DNA of 6,020 bases from Burkholderiaceae bacterium (GTDB taxonomy: Bacteria; Pseudomonadota; Gammaproteobacteria; Burkholderiales; Burkholderiaceae_C). Both the position numbers and the translations under genes were made by a program. Positions 1 through 6,020 of the stretch are shown piece after piece. The DNA lies in the NCBI GenBank assembly GCA_031256305.1, contig JAIRQU010000267.1:1-6020 (forward strand), in the 5' to 3' direction. Position 1 is the first letter of the stretch. Each line of letters starts with the position of its first letter. The notes beneath the pieces are model-generated. The model did not search any database and was not told the origin of the DNA. It worked only from the letters and a program-made list of their open reading frames with translations.

Positions 1-1877
1 ACCTTGGAGCCAAGTTCGACCACATCATTGTTGGGCAAATTCAAAAACTCCGCCGCCGATGTGGCGTTGTGGTGCATTTGCGCGAACAGCTTTTCGCGCC
101 AGAAACTCATGCCTTCGCCTATGGTGGGCGTGACGATGTCGCGCGAGAGAAAGTAGCTGGTGGTCATGGGGTTGAGATCAATGCCCCCGCGCCCCTGGAG
201 CAATGCCAGCGAGCGCGGCAAGTCCGGGTCGTTCTTGAAGCCGTAATTGAGCACGACCTGCCAGCAGTCGTGTCCCAGCGATTCGAGTTCCAGGCGTTTG
301 TCCATGCCGATCCAGGGCACCTCGTGGCTGCGCACATGCACGAACAGATTCTGTGTGTGCAGCACCTTGTTGTGCTTCAAATTGTGTAGCAGCGCATTGG
401 GAACCATGCCCGGCTGCGAGATCAGGAAAATCGCGGTGCCGGCCACGCGCGCGGGCGGCGCCATGAATACCGAGTCCAGGAAGGACTGAAGTTCAATGGC
501 ATTGGCGCGCAGCGCATTGCCCATCAGCTCGCGCCCGCGCCGCCAGGTCAGCATCAGCATGAATACCGTGCCGCCGATGAGCAGCGGAAACCAGCCGCCG
601 TCGATCACCTTCATCAGGTTCGACGAGAAGAACGTGAAGTCGATGACGAAGAAAAACCCCGTGGCCGCCAGGCACAGCGTAAGCGGATAGCCCCAGCCGT
701 AGCGGATCACGAAGAACGTGAGCGTGGTGGTGATGAGCATGTCCAGCGTTACCGCGATGCCGTAGGCCGCCGCCAGGTTGTCCGATGACTTGAACATCAT
801 CACCGTCAGCACAATCATGCCGAACAAGGCCCAGTTGACAAAAGGCAAGTAGATCTGCCCCAGATCGCGCGTGCTGGTGTGGCGCACTTGCAGACGCGGC
901 AGAAAACCCAACTGGATGGCCTGCTTGGTGACGCTGAACGCGCCCGCGATCAGCGCTTGCGAAGCGATTACCGTGGCTACCGTTGCCAATACCACCAACG
1001 GCAGCATAAACCAGCCCTGCGCGAGGTGAAAGAACGGGTTATGCACCGCATTGGGATGAACCAGCAGCAAGGCGCCTTGACCAAAATAGTTGAGCACCAG
1101 CGCGGGCATCGCCAGAAAGAACCAGGACAGCCGGATCGGGCTTTTGCCAAAGTGCCCCATGTCCGCGTAGAGCGCCTCGCCGCCAGTTACGCACAGCACC
1201 ACCGCGCCCAGGATGACGAATGCGATACCGGGGTTTCTGCCGATGAATCCCAGCGCATAGGTCGGCAAGAGCGCCAGCAGGATCGCCGGGTGTCCGATGA
1301 TGCGGTACACCCCCAGCGCCGCGATGGTCAGGAACCATGTCAGCATGACCGGGCCGAAGAATTTACCGATGCCGCCGGTGCCGCGCTTTTGGCCCCAGAA
1401 CAGCAGGAACAGCACCAGCAGCGTCAGCGGCAGCACGCCGCGCTGGAATCCTGGTGAAATCACTTCCAGCCCCTCCACCGCCGAGAGCACCGAAATGCTG
1501 GGCGTAATAACGCCGTCGCCGTAAAACAGGCAGGTGCCAAAGATGCCCACCAGCAGCATCAGCCGCCGCAATATGGGCGCGTGCGAACCGATGGATTGCG
1601 AGGCCAGCGCCAGCAGGGCGATCAAGCCGCCTTCGCCATGGTTGTCGGCGCGCAGCACCAGGGTGACGTATTTGACCGAGACGATGATCGTCAGCGTCCA
1701 GAACACCAGCGACAGCACGCCATAGACATTGGCGTGGGTGAAGGGCACATGATGGCCTTCATGAAAAACCTCCTTGATGGTATAGAGCACACTGGTGCCG
1801 ATGTCGCCAAAAACGACGCCCAGCGCGCCCAGCATCAGCACGGGCAAAGAAGTTCTATTCGCGGATTGCGATGGCAT
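1..1877 (-). CDS. kup: Kup/TrkD-type low-affinity potassium uptake protein (3' end cut by window edge)
   Basis: Inner-membrane K+ transporter of the KUP/HAK/KT family, which brings in potassium with protons. Reading the minus strand from the ATG at 1877 gives 625 uninterrupted codons to the window edge. The family normally ends a few residues after an E-L-G-S motif, and this frame reads V-V-E-L-G-S-K at the edge, so only a few codons plus the stop should be missing. Residues about 1-450 form the membrane domain with about 12 hydrophobic segments. The first carries the signature G-D-I-G-T-S (24-29). Other family landmarks are the Y-G-D-G-V-I-T-P run near 119-126, G-G-E-A-L-Y-A-D near 232-239 and N-Y-F-G-Q-G-A near 263-269. 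Residues about 450-625 are the soluble cytoplasmic tail. An in-frame TAG upstream (the gshA stop) limits the start, and an AAGGGA ribosome-binding site lies 9 bases before the ATG. It lies 57 bp after gshA, probably co-transcribed. Confidence 0.95.
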   Translation of the reverse strand, partial: MPSQSANRTSLPVLMLGALGVVFGDIGTSVLYTIKEVFHEGHHVPFTHANVYGVLSLVFWTLTIIVSVKYVTLVLRADNHGEGGLIALLALASQSIGSHAPILRRLMLLVGIFGTCLFYGDGVITPSISVLSAVEGLEVISPGFQRGVLPLTLLVLFLLFWGQKRGTGGIGKFFGPVMLTWFLTIAALGVYRIIGHPAILLALLPTYALGFIGRNPGIAFVILGAVVLCVTGGEALYADMGHFGKSPIRLSWFFLAMPALVLNYFGQGALLLVHPNAVHNPFFHLAQGWFMLPLVVLATVATVIASQALIAGAFSVTKQAIQLGFLPRLQVRHTSTRDLGQIYLPFVNWALFGMIVLTVMMFKSSDNLAAAYGIAVTLDMLITTTLTFFVIRYGWGYPLTLCLAATGFFFVIDFTFFSSNLMKVIDGGWFPLLIGGTVFMLMLTWRRGRELMGNALRANAIELQSFLDSVFMAPPARVAGTAIFLISQPGMVPNALLHNLKHNKVLHTQNLFVHVRSHEVPWIGMDKRLELESLGHDCWQVVLNYGFKNDPDLPRSLALLQGRGGIDLNPMTTSYFLSRDIVTPTIGEGMSFWREKLFAQMHHNATSAAEFLNLPNNDVVELGSK

Positions 1878-1886
1878 GCGGGTTTT

Positions 1887-1892
1887 TCCCTT
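1887..1892 (-). promoter_or_regulatory. Ribosome-binding site of kup
   Basis: AAGGGA on the minus strand, 9 bases before the kup ATG at 1877. It supports that start and is the clearest Shine-Dalgarno sequence in the window. The GGG inside it could pair with the CCC just downstream (GGG-AAAAA-CCC), but a 3-bp stem is too weak to claim control. Confidence 0.6.
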
Positions 1893-1934
1893 ATCAGGAG
1901 ACGGGGCGGTGGAGGGCGCGTATGCGGCTGCGCC

Positions 1935-3245
1935 CTAGACCGCGTCGTCGAGCGTGAGCATTTGCGGGTCGGTCGCTTCCAGCTCATAACTGGCGGCGAC
2001 CAGCGCCAGCCGTCCCACCACGCCGTACAGATAGAAGCGATTGGGCGCGGCCGCGCCGTCTTTGTTCTCCGGCGCCGGGCGCGGCAGTTGCGCATGGCCG
2101 GCGAACGCCAGCGGGACGTAGCGTGTGCGTTCGCCCGCGTCCTGCTTGGCGCATACCCGGTAATATCCTCCGATGACGTGACGGTCGATGGTATAGACCA
2201 CCGGTTCGGCCTGCGCGTCGTTGATGCGCTCGGCTTCGGGCACGCCTTCCTGTACCAGAATTTCGCTCGAAACCGCGCCGGGCCGCGCGGCTTTACCGTT
2301 ACCGTTCTTGCCCTTGGGCAAATGCGCCAGCAGCGCGTCGAGTTCTTTGACGTCGCGCACGGCGGCCAAATGCAGCAAATGGCCGCGCGCCTTGATGACT
2401 GCGAACGGCTTGTCCCGAATGCCGTATTCCTTGTACTTGCGCCGGATTTTTGAGAACAGCCCGTTGACTTGTTCGCGCAGCGCTTCGGCGTTGAGCGGGG
2501 CGCCTGGGGCGATTTCGCCGCAGGCGGCAAACAGCGGGTGGATTAGCCACGGGTCAATGCCCAACAACTTGCCGAAGCGTTTGCAGATTTCCTCGTGGCA
2601 CTGGTAATGGCGGCTCATGCGCCGCACGGTCCAGCCCGCTTGCAACGGCGGCAACAGGTATTGCTCGTACAGATCTTCCAGAATGCCCGGCGCGCCCGCG
2701 GCCAGCGCGTTGTTGAGCAAAATGGTGCAGGGATCGAAGTGCTTGAGGCCCATGCGCAGCGCCGCCGGGCCGATGCGCAGCGCTGGCTCGAACGCGATGC
2801 TCCCGCCGCCGGACAGTGGATACGTCTGGTTTTTTCTGAGCGCCGGGTCAATCGAACCAAACCGTACATTCAGTCCCGCCATGCCGAAGATTTCCCGCAA
2901 ACGGGCCAGATTCTCCAGGTAAAAACTGCCGGGCGCGCCGTTTTCCGGCACGATCAGCAGGTTGCGCGCTTCCGGGCAAATTTTCTCGATGGCCGCCTGC
3001 GCGGCCTGCACCGCCAGCGGCATCACGTCGCCGGCCAGGTTGTGCCAGCCCGTAGGGTACAGATTGGCATCGGTTGGCGCGACCTTGAAGCCGGCATTGC
3101 GAATGTCGATGGCCGCGTAAATGGGCGGCGTGTGCTCCATCCATTCCAGACGGAACCAACGCTCAATGGCTGGCGTGGCGTCCAGAACGCGCTGCTCCAG
3201 TTCGTTGAGAGGGCCGGCCAAGGCCGTGATGAGATGAGGAACCAT
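1935..3245 (-). CDS. gshA: Glutamate-cysteine ligase, ATP-grasp (Thiobacillus ferrooxidans-type) GshA
   Basis: ATP-dependent ligase joining glutamate and cysteine into gamma-glutamylcysteine, the first and usually rate-limiting step of cytosolic glutathione synthesis. The 436-residue product has the family's usual length and landmarks: P-A-I-E-R-W-F-R-L-E-W (25-35), D-I-R-N-A-G-F-K (47-54), I-V-P-E-N (98-102), D-P-C-T-I-L-L-N-N (171-179), G-I-L-E-D-L (187-192), I-R-R-K-Y-K-E-Y-G-I (267-276), V-Q-E-G-V (331-335), A-E-P-V-V-Y (346-351) and N-R-F-Y-L-Y-G-V-V (402-410). This family is unrelated to E. coli GshA. The ATG at 3245 is the first start after an in-frame TAG; no good Shine-Dalgarno sequence precedes it. 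Oddly, residues 285-298, where I recall a G-T-Y-G-M-G-type loop in relatives, read K-A-R-G-H-L-L-H-L-A-A-V-R-D, about two residues shorter; residues 306-327 also diverge. The gene lies between proA and kup. The family call is confident, full activity less so. Confidence 0.9.
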   Translation of the reverse strand: MVPHLITALAGPLNELEQRVLDATPAIERWFRLEWMEHTPPIYAAIDIRNAGFKVAPTDANLYPTGWHNLAGDVMPLAVQAAQAAIEKICPEARNLLIVPENGAPGSFYLENLARLREIFGMAGLNVRFGSIDPALRKNQTYPLSGGGSIAFEPALRIGPAALRMGLKHFDPCTILLNNALAAGAPGILEDLYEQYLLPPLQAGWTVRRMSRHYQCHEEICKRFGKLLGIDPWLIHPLFAACGEIAPGAPLNAEALREQVNGLFSKIRRKYKEYGIRDKPFAVIKARGHLLHLAAVRDVKELDALLAHLPKGKNGNGKAARPGAVSSEILVQEGVPEAERINDAQAEPVVYTIDRHVIGGYYRVCAKQDAGERTRYVPLAFAGHAQLPRPAPENKDGAAAPNRFYLYGVVGRLALVAASYELEATDPQMLTLDDAV

Positions 3246-3275
3246 GCGGCGGAAAACAAAATCTGTTGCCCGCCC

Positions 3276-3308
3276 ATTCTAGGCGCTGCAATGGCTCCCT
3301 CCGGTCAA
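3276..3308 (-). promoter_or_regulatory. Weak promoter candidate upstream of gshA
   Basis: In the 91-bp gap between proA and gshA, the minus strand carries TTGACC (3303-3308) and TAGAAT (3276-3281). Each matches five of six bases of the sigma-70 -35 and -10 boxes. The 21-bp spacer is longer than the usual 16-19, so the -35 assignment is doubtful; TAGAAT alone is the stronger part. It would start gshA-kup transcription with a leader of about 25 bases. The gap also holds two copies of AGCCATTG. No T-tailed hairpin that would terminate proA transcription was seen. Confidence 0.25.
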
Positions 3309-3336
3309 TGGCTGGCTGGCGGCGCGCGCACGGGTA

Positions 3337-4620
3337 TCAGCCGCGTATCTGCCCTTGGCCCAGCACCACCCATTTGAGCGAGGTCAGCCCCTCCACGCCG
3401 ACCGGGCCGCGGGCGTGGAATTTATCGGTGCTGATGCCGATTTCGGCGCTCAGGCCGTATTCAAAGCCGTCGGCAAAGCGCGTGCTGGCGTTGACCATGA
3501 CGCTGGCCGAATCGACTTCGCGCAGAAAACGCTGGGCGTGCTGGTGGTCGCGGGTGAGGATGGCGTCGGTGTGGTGGCTGGAGTAGCGGTTGATGTGCGC
3601 AATGGCCTCATCGACATCGGCCACCACCTTGATGCTGATGATGGGCGCCAGGTATTCGGCGCTCCAGTCGGCCTCATCGGCATCTTTAATCTGCGCGCCG
3701 GGCACGGCTTGCAGGATGGCCCTGGATTGGGCGTCGCAGCGCATTTCCACGCCCTTGGCCGCGAACACCGCGCCGATGCGCGGCAGAAAATCGCGCGCCG
3801 CGCCGCGCGCTACCAGCAGGCTTTCGGTGGCGTTGCAGGGGCTGTATTTCTGCGTCTTGGCGTTGTCGGTGACGGTCACGGCCAAGTCCAAATCACACGG
3901 GTCGTCAATGTAGGTGTGGCAGTTGCCATCCAGGTGTTTGATGACGGGCACCTTGGCCTCGCGGCTGATGCGCTCAATCAGCCCGCGCCCGCCGCGCGGA
4001 ATAATCAAATCCACATAGTCGGGCATGGCGATCAGGTGGCCGACGGCGGCGCGGTCGGCGGTGGGCACCAGTTGCACCGCATCGGGCGGCAGACTGGCGC
4101 TGGCCAGCGCTTCGCGCACCAGCGCGGCCAGCGCCTGGTTGGAAGCCAGCGCCTCGCTGCCGCCGCGCAGAATGCAGGCGTTGCCGCTCTTGATCGACAG
4201 GCTGGCCGCCTCGATGGTGACATTGGGGCGGCTTTCGTAAATCATGCCAAATACGCCGATGGGCACGCGCATCCGGCCCACGCGGATGCCGCTGGGCTGC
4301 TCGCGCAGGCCCCAGACTTCGCCCACGATGTTGGGCATGGCCGCCAGTTGCTCGCAGCCTTGCGCGCAGGTTTCAAGGGTTGCGGGCGTGAGCTTGAGGC
4401 GGTCGAGCAGCGGCGCGGACAAATCGCCCGCGGCTTTGGCGCGCGCCAGGTCGGTTTGATTGGCTGCGGCCAGCGGCTGGCCCCGCTCGCGCAGCAGGCG
4501 GGCCAATTGGCGCAGCGCACGCGCCTTGTCCGCTGCGCTGGCGCGGGCCATCAGGCGCGAGGCCGAACGCGCCTGCGCGCCCAGCAGGCGCATGGTTTCA
4601 GCGACAGAGGAAACGTTCAT
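3337..4620 (-). CDS. proA: Gamma-glutamyl phosphate reductase (glutamate-5-semialdehyde dehydrogenase)
   Basis: NADPH-dependent cytosolic enzyme reducing L-glutamyl-5-phosphate to glutamate-5-semialdehyde, the second step of proline synthesis after ProB. The 427-residue length fits the family, an aldehyde-dehydrogenase-fold enzyme. The catalytic cysteine is most likely Cys262 in [10 protein letters not shown]. Other family motifs are [17 protein letters not shown] (119-135), [14 protein letters not shown] (144-157), I-I-P-R-G-G (206-211), H-L-D-G-N-C-H (229-235), N-R-Y-S-S-H-H-T-D (344-352), [10 protein letters not shown] (376-385) and [14 protein letters not shown] (395-408). The start is set at the ATG at 4620 because the family begins M-N-x-x-x-x-A-E-x-M. 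The frame stays open upstream to 5652, but that part is antisense to the transposase gene and shows no ProA similarity. No strong Shine-Dalgarno sequence is seen. proB is not adjacent; a divergent transposase homologue lies upstream. Confidence 0.96.
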   Translation of the reverse strand: MNVSSVAETMRLLGAQARSASRLMARASAADKARALRQLARLLRERGQPLAAANQTDLARAKAAGDLSAPLLDRLKLTPATLETCAQGCEQLAAMPNIVGEVWGLREQPSGIRVGRMRVPIGVFGMIYESRPNVTIEAASLSIKSGNACILRGGSEALASNQALAALVREALASASLPPDAVQLVPTADRAAVGHLIAMPDYVDLIIPRGGRGLIERISREAKVPVIKHLDGNCHTYIDDPCDLDLAVTVTDNAKTQKYSPCNATESLLVARGAARDFLPRIGAVFAAKGVEMRCDAQSRAILQAVPGAQIKDADEADWSAEYLAPIISIKVVADVDEAIAHINRYSSHHTDAILTRDHQHAQRFLREVDSASVMVNASTRFADGFEYGLSAEIGISTDKFHARGPVGVEGLTSLKWVVLGQGQIRG

Positions 4621-4643
4621 GTGGTCATTGTCGCATCGTGAAT

Positions 4644-4662
4644 CTTTGCGGGTTTTGCAAAG
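4644..4662. repeat. Perfect 6-bp inverted repeat in the divergent gap between proA and the transposase homologue
   Basis: CTTTGC (4644-4649) and GCAAAG (4657-4662) are perfectly complementary around a 7-base loop. The 57-bp gap (4621-4677) is the only place for promoters of both divergent genes. A second possible pairing, GCGGG (4648-4652) with CCCGC (4672-4676), ends just before the transposase ATG and shares two bases with the first stem, so the two hairpins would exclude each other. It could be an operator, an RNA leader structure or chance. REP-like elements often flank this kind of transposase, but there is only one copy here. Confidence 0.35.
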
Positions 4663-4677
4663 CGGTAAAGTCCCGCC

Positions 4678-5406
4678 ATGGCCCGGCTGCCGCGTTTGAC
4701 GATTCCTGGTTATCCGCATCTGGTGTTGCTCACGGGCAATGACGCGCGCGCGGTGTTTGCCGATGACGAAGACCGGGATGCTTGGCTGGCCCGCTTGCGG
4801 GCGGCGCTGGGGCCGTGCCGGGCGCGGTTGCACGCCTACGTGCTGCTGCCCAGTCAGGTGCGGCTGTTGCTCACGCCCGAAGATGCGGACAGTCTGCCGC
4901 GCCTGATCCAGGCCATAGGGCGCGATTACGTGCGCTATTTCAACCGGCGGCATGGCCGCAGCGGCACGCTGTGGGAAGGGCGCTACCGCGCCACGGTGCT
5001 GCAACCGGATCGCCATGTGCTGGTCTGCATGGCGCTGATGGATGCGCGTCCCGTGGCGGAGGGACTGGCGGCCCGGGCAGCGGACTACCCGTGGTCCAGC
5101 CATGCGCATTACGCCGGTTTGCGCAGTGACCTCAGTCTGACGCCGCCGTCCGCGTATTGGGCGCTGGGCGACACCCCCTTCGCGCGCGAAGCGGCCTATG
5201 CCGCGCACGCCGAAACGGGCGTGACCGAAGCGCAGGCGCAGGCCATTGAGCGCGCCGGGCGCGGCGGCTGGGCGCTGGGCGATGCGGCGTTTCTGGCCCA
5301 ACTCCAACGGCAGACCCGCCGCCGCATTGCGCCTGCCCGCGCGGGGCGGCCGCGCAAGCGGGACATAAAAGCAAGGGCCGTCACAGCCGCGCCAGCGCCG
5401 CCTTGA
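4678..5406 (+). CDS. REP-associated (IS200-like, Y1) transposase homologue with degenerate catalytic site
   Basis: Intact 242-residue homologue of the Y1_Tnp/RAYT family, whose active members cut and rejoin single-stranded DNA at REP hairpins using an HUH metal site and one tyrosine. The scaffold is clear: [14 protein letters not shown] start, H-A-Y-V-L-L near 52-57, [20 protein letters not shown] (84-103) and Y-P-W-S-S-H (137-142). The catalytic positions appear lost. Where relatives have N-H-x-H-L-L it reads S-Q-V-R-L-L (59-64), so Gln60 and Arg62 replace both histidines. Where relatives have Y-I-x-x-N-P-V it reads L-M-D-A-R-P-V (120-126), so Leu120 replaces the tyrosine; R-G-N is T-G-N (19-21). 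The basic tail includes R-A-G-R-P-R-K-R (221-228), resembling an AT-hook. No terminal repeats or target duplication were recognised. It diverges from proA, and its last 26 bp overlap the end of rnhB. Probably DNA-binding without transposition activity, or an early stage of decay. Confidence 0.88.
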   Translation: MARLPRLTIPGYPHLVLLTGNDARAVFADDEDRDAWLARLRAALGPCRARLHAYVLLPSQVRLLLTPEDADSLPRLIQAIGRDYVRYFNRRHGRSGTLWEGRYRATVLQPDRHVLVCMALMDARPVAEGLAARAADYPWSSHAHYAGLRSDLSLTPPSAYWALGDTPFAREAAYAAHAETGVTEAQAQAIERAGRGGWALGDAAFLAQLQRQTRRRIAPARAGRPRKRDIKARAVTAAPAPP

Positions 5407-6004
5407 CCGGCGCAAAGCCGTGCCGGTGCACGGGGCATGGGCCGTGGCGCGCCAGCGCCGCCAAGTGCGCTGGCGTGCCGTAACCCTTGTGCGCGGCAAA
5501 GCCGTATTGCGGCCAGAGTTGATCGACTTGCGCGCACCAGCGGTCGCGGTGTACCTTGGCCAGGATTGAGGCGGCCGAAATGCAATCGACCTTGGCGTCG
5601 CCGCCGACGATGGCCTCGGCCAGCATGGGCAATTGGGGCAGGCGGTTGCCATCGATCAGCACGCGCGCCGGCGGCAGGCGCAGCCCGGTGACCGCGCGTT
5701 GCATGGCCAGCAGCGTGGCGTGCAGGATGTTCAGGCATTCGATTTCTTCCACCGACGCCTCGGCGATGGCACAGCACAGCGCCTTGTCGCAAATCTGGTC
5801 GAACAGCGCCTCGCGCCGCCGCGCGGTGAGTTGCTTGGAATCGGCCAGCCCGGCGATGGGCCGGCGCGGGTCGAGGATGACGGCGGCGGCCACCACCGGC
5901 CCGGCCAGCGGCCCGCGCCCGGCTTCATCGACGCCGGCGATCAGGCCCGGCCCGTGCCAGTTCAGGGCGGCCTGTTCAGCGCGCAAGAATCGTCTGGAGC
6001 GCAT
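5381..6004 (-). CDS. rnhB: Ribonuclease HII
   Basis: Cytosolic endonuclease that cleaves the RNA strand of RNA-DNA hybrids and starts ribonucleotide excision by cutting 5' of single ribonucleotides in DNA. The 207-residue product is the usual bacterial length. The four metal-binding acidic residues are present: Asp26 and Glu27 in [13 protein letters not shown], Asp118 in L-I-D-G-N-R and Asp136 in V-G-G-D-A-K-V, followed by [10 protein letters not shown] (142-151). The conserved H-K-G-Y-G-T (172-177) is also present. The ATG at 6004 gives the usual short lead before G-V-D-E-A-G; TTG at codon 7 is an alternative. No Shine-Dalgarno sequence is visible, and the start lies inside a probable upstream gene, suggesting translational coupling. 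The 3' end overlaps the convergent transposase gene by 26 bp. Confidence 0.96.
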   Translation of the reverse strand: MRSRRFLRAEQAALNWHGPGLIAGVDEAGRGPLAGPVVAAAVILDPRRPIAGLADSKQLTARRREALFDQICDKALCCAIAEASVEEIECLNILHATLLAMQRAVTGLRLPPARVLIDGNRLPQLPMLAEAIVGGDAKVDCISAASILAKVHRDRWCAQVDQLWPQYGFAAHKGYGTPAHLAALARHGPCPVHRHGFAPVKAALARL

Positions 6005-6020
6005 CAGCGGTCAATTGGGC
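5976..6020 (-). CDS. Probable 3' end of the gene upstream of rnhB (possibly lpxB)
   Basis: The minus-strand frame entering at 6020 reads [14 protein letters not shown] and stops at TGA 5978-5976, overlapping the first 29 bases of rnhB in another frame. An amphipathic A-x-x-A-x-x-A-hydrophobic-x-x-I-L ending resembles the C-terminus of LpxB (lipid A disaccharide synthase). In many proteobacteria rnhB directly follows lpxA-lpxB, often with overlap. Fourteen residues cannot prove this; it could equally be another gene or a chance open frame. Confidence 0.33.
   Translation of the reverse strand, partial: AQLTADALQTILAR

Noticed and set aside
1..1877. Suspected frameshifted or broken kup
   Set aside because: Codon-by-codon reading of the minus strand shows one uninterrupted frame with family motifs throughout; only the window edge cuts it.
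3310..3345. Possible terminator hairpin after proA (GCGGC with GCCGC)
   Set aside because: The stem is short with a long GC-rich loop and no following T-run, so it does not look like a rho-independent terminator.
1581..3377. Long plus-strand frames (1581-2453 and 2595-3377) opposite gshA and kup
   Set aside because: They are antisense shadows of clearly coding genes, with low-complexity R/Q/G-rich translations and no ribosome-binding sites.
3355..4641. 428-codon plus-strand open frame antisense to proA
   Set aside because: It mirrors proA almost exactly and its composition is that expected of the complementary frame of a GC-rich gene; no recognisable domain.
5388..5462. 15-bp direct repeat CGCGCCAGCGCCGCC, copies exactly 60 bp apart, near the end of rnhB
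   Set aside because: Both copies are in the same rnhB frame and encode the alanine-rich A-A-L-A-R; biased codons in a GC-rich gene explain this without a mobile or regulatory repeat.
4621..5652. Open minus-strand frame extending proA upstream to a 771-residue protein
   Set aside because: The added 344 residues are antisense to the transposase homologue and part of rnhB, are arginine/proline-rich with no family similarity, and ProA homologues begin at the ATG at 4620. High GC keeps the frame open.

Overview
The window is GC-rich (roughly 60-65%) and tightly packed. Its protein sequences look like a betaproteobacterium, most likely order Burkholderiales and possibly close to Comamonadaceae. 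This rests on recalled family patterns: the ProA active-site context, the Kup and RNase HII sequences, and the use of the ATP-grasp-type GshA seen in Thiobacillus/Acidithiobacillus and many betaproteobacteria instead of the E. coli-type GshA. No database search was run.

Layout, left to right. Positions 1-1877 (minus strand) hold kup, a potassium-proton symporter, complete except for its last few codons beyond the left edge. Positions 1935-3245 (minus) hold gshA, glutamate-cysteine ligase, 57 bp upstream of kup and probably on the same transcript. Positions 3337-4620 (minus) hold proA, gamma-glutamyl phosphate reductase, 91 bp upstream of gshA. A 57-bp divergent gap with a small perfect palindrome separates proA from a plus-strand gene at 4678-5406. 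That gene encodes a REP-associated/IS200-type Y1 transposase homologue whose two HUH histidines and catalytic tyrosine all appear to be replaced. Its 3' end overlaps tail-to-tail by 26 bp with rnhB (5381-6004, minus), which encodes RNase HII. The last 45 bases on the minus strand are probably the 3' end of another gene overlapping the start of rnhB, possibly lpxB.

How the genes fit together: Kup imports K+, GshA starts glutathione synthesis, and ProA is the second step of proline synthesis. All three concern glutamate-linked or osmotic solutes and lie in one direction, so a shared stress or osmotic role is possible but only inferred. RNase HII belongs to DNA maintenance. The transposase-like gene is the accessory element.

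Most of the window is ordinary core genome. The two things most worth checking are the catalytically degenerate but intact transposase homologue, and an apparent loss of the conserved glycine-rich loop in GshA. No rRNA, tRNA, CRISPR array, insertion-sequence ends or convincing rho-independent terminator was seen, and no gene-free stretch exceeds 91 bp.
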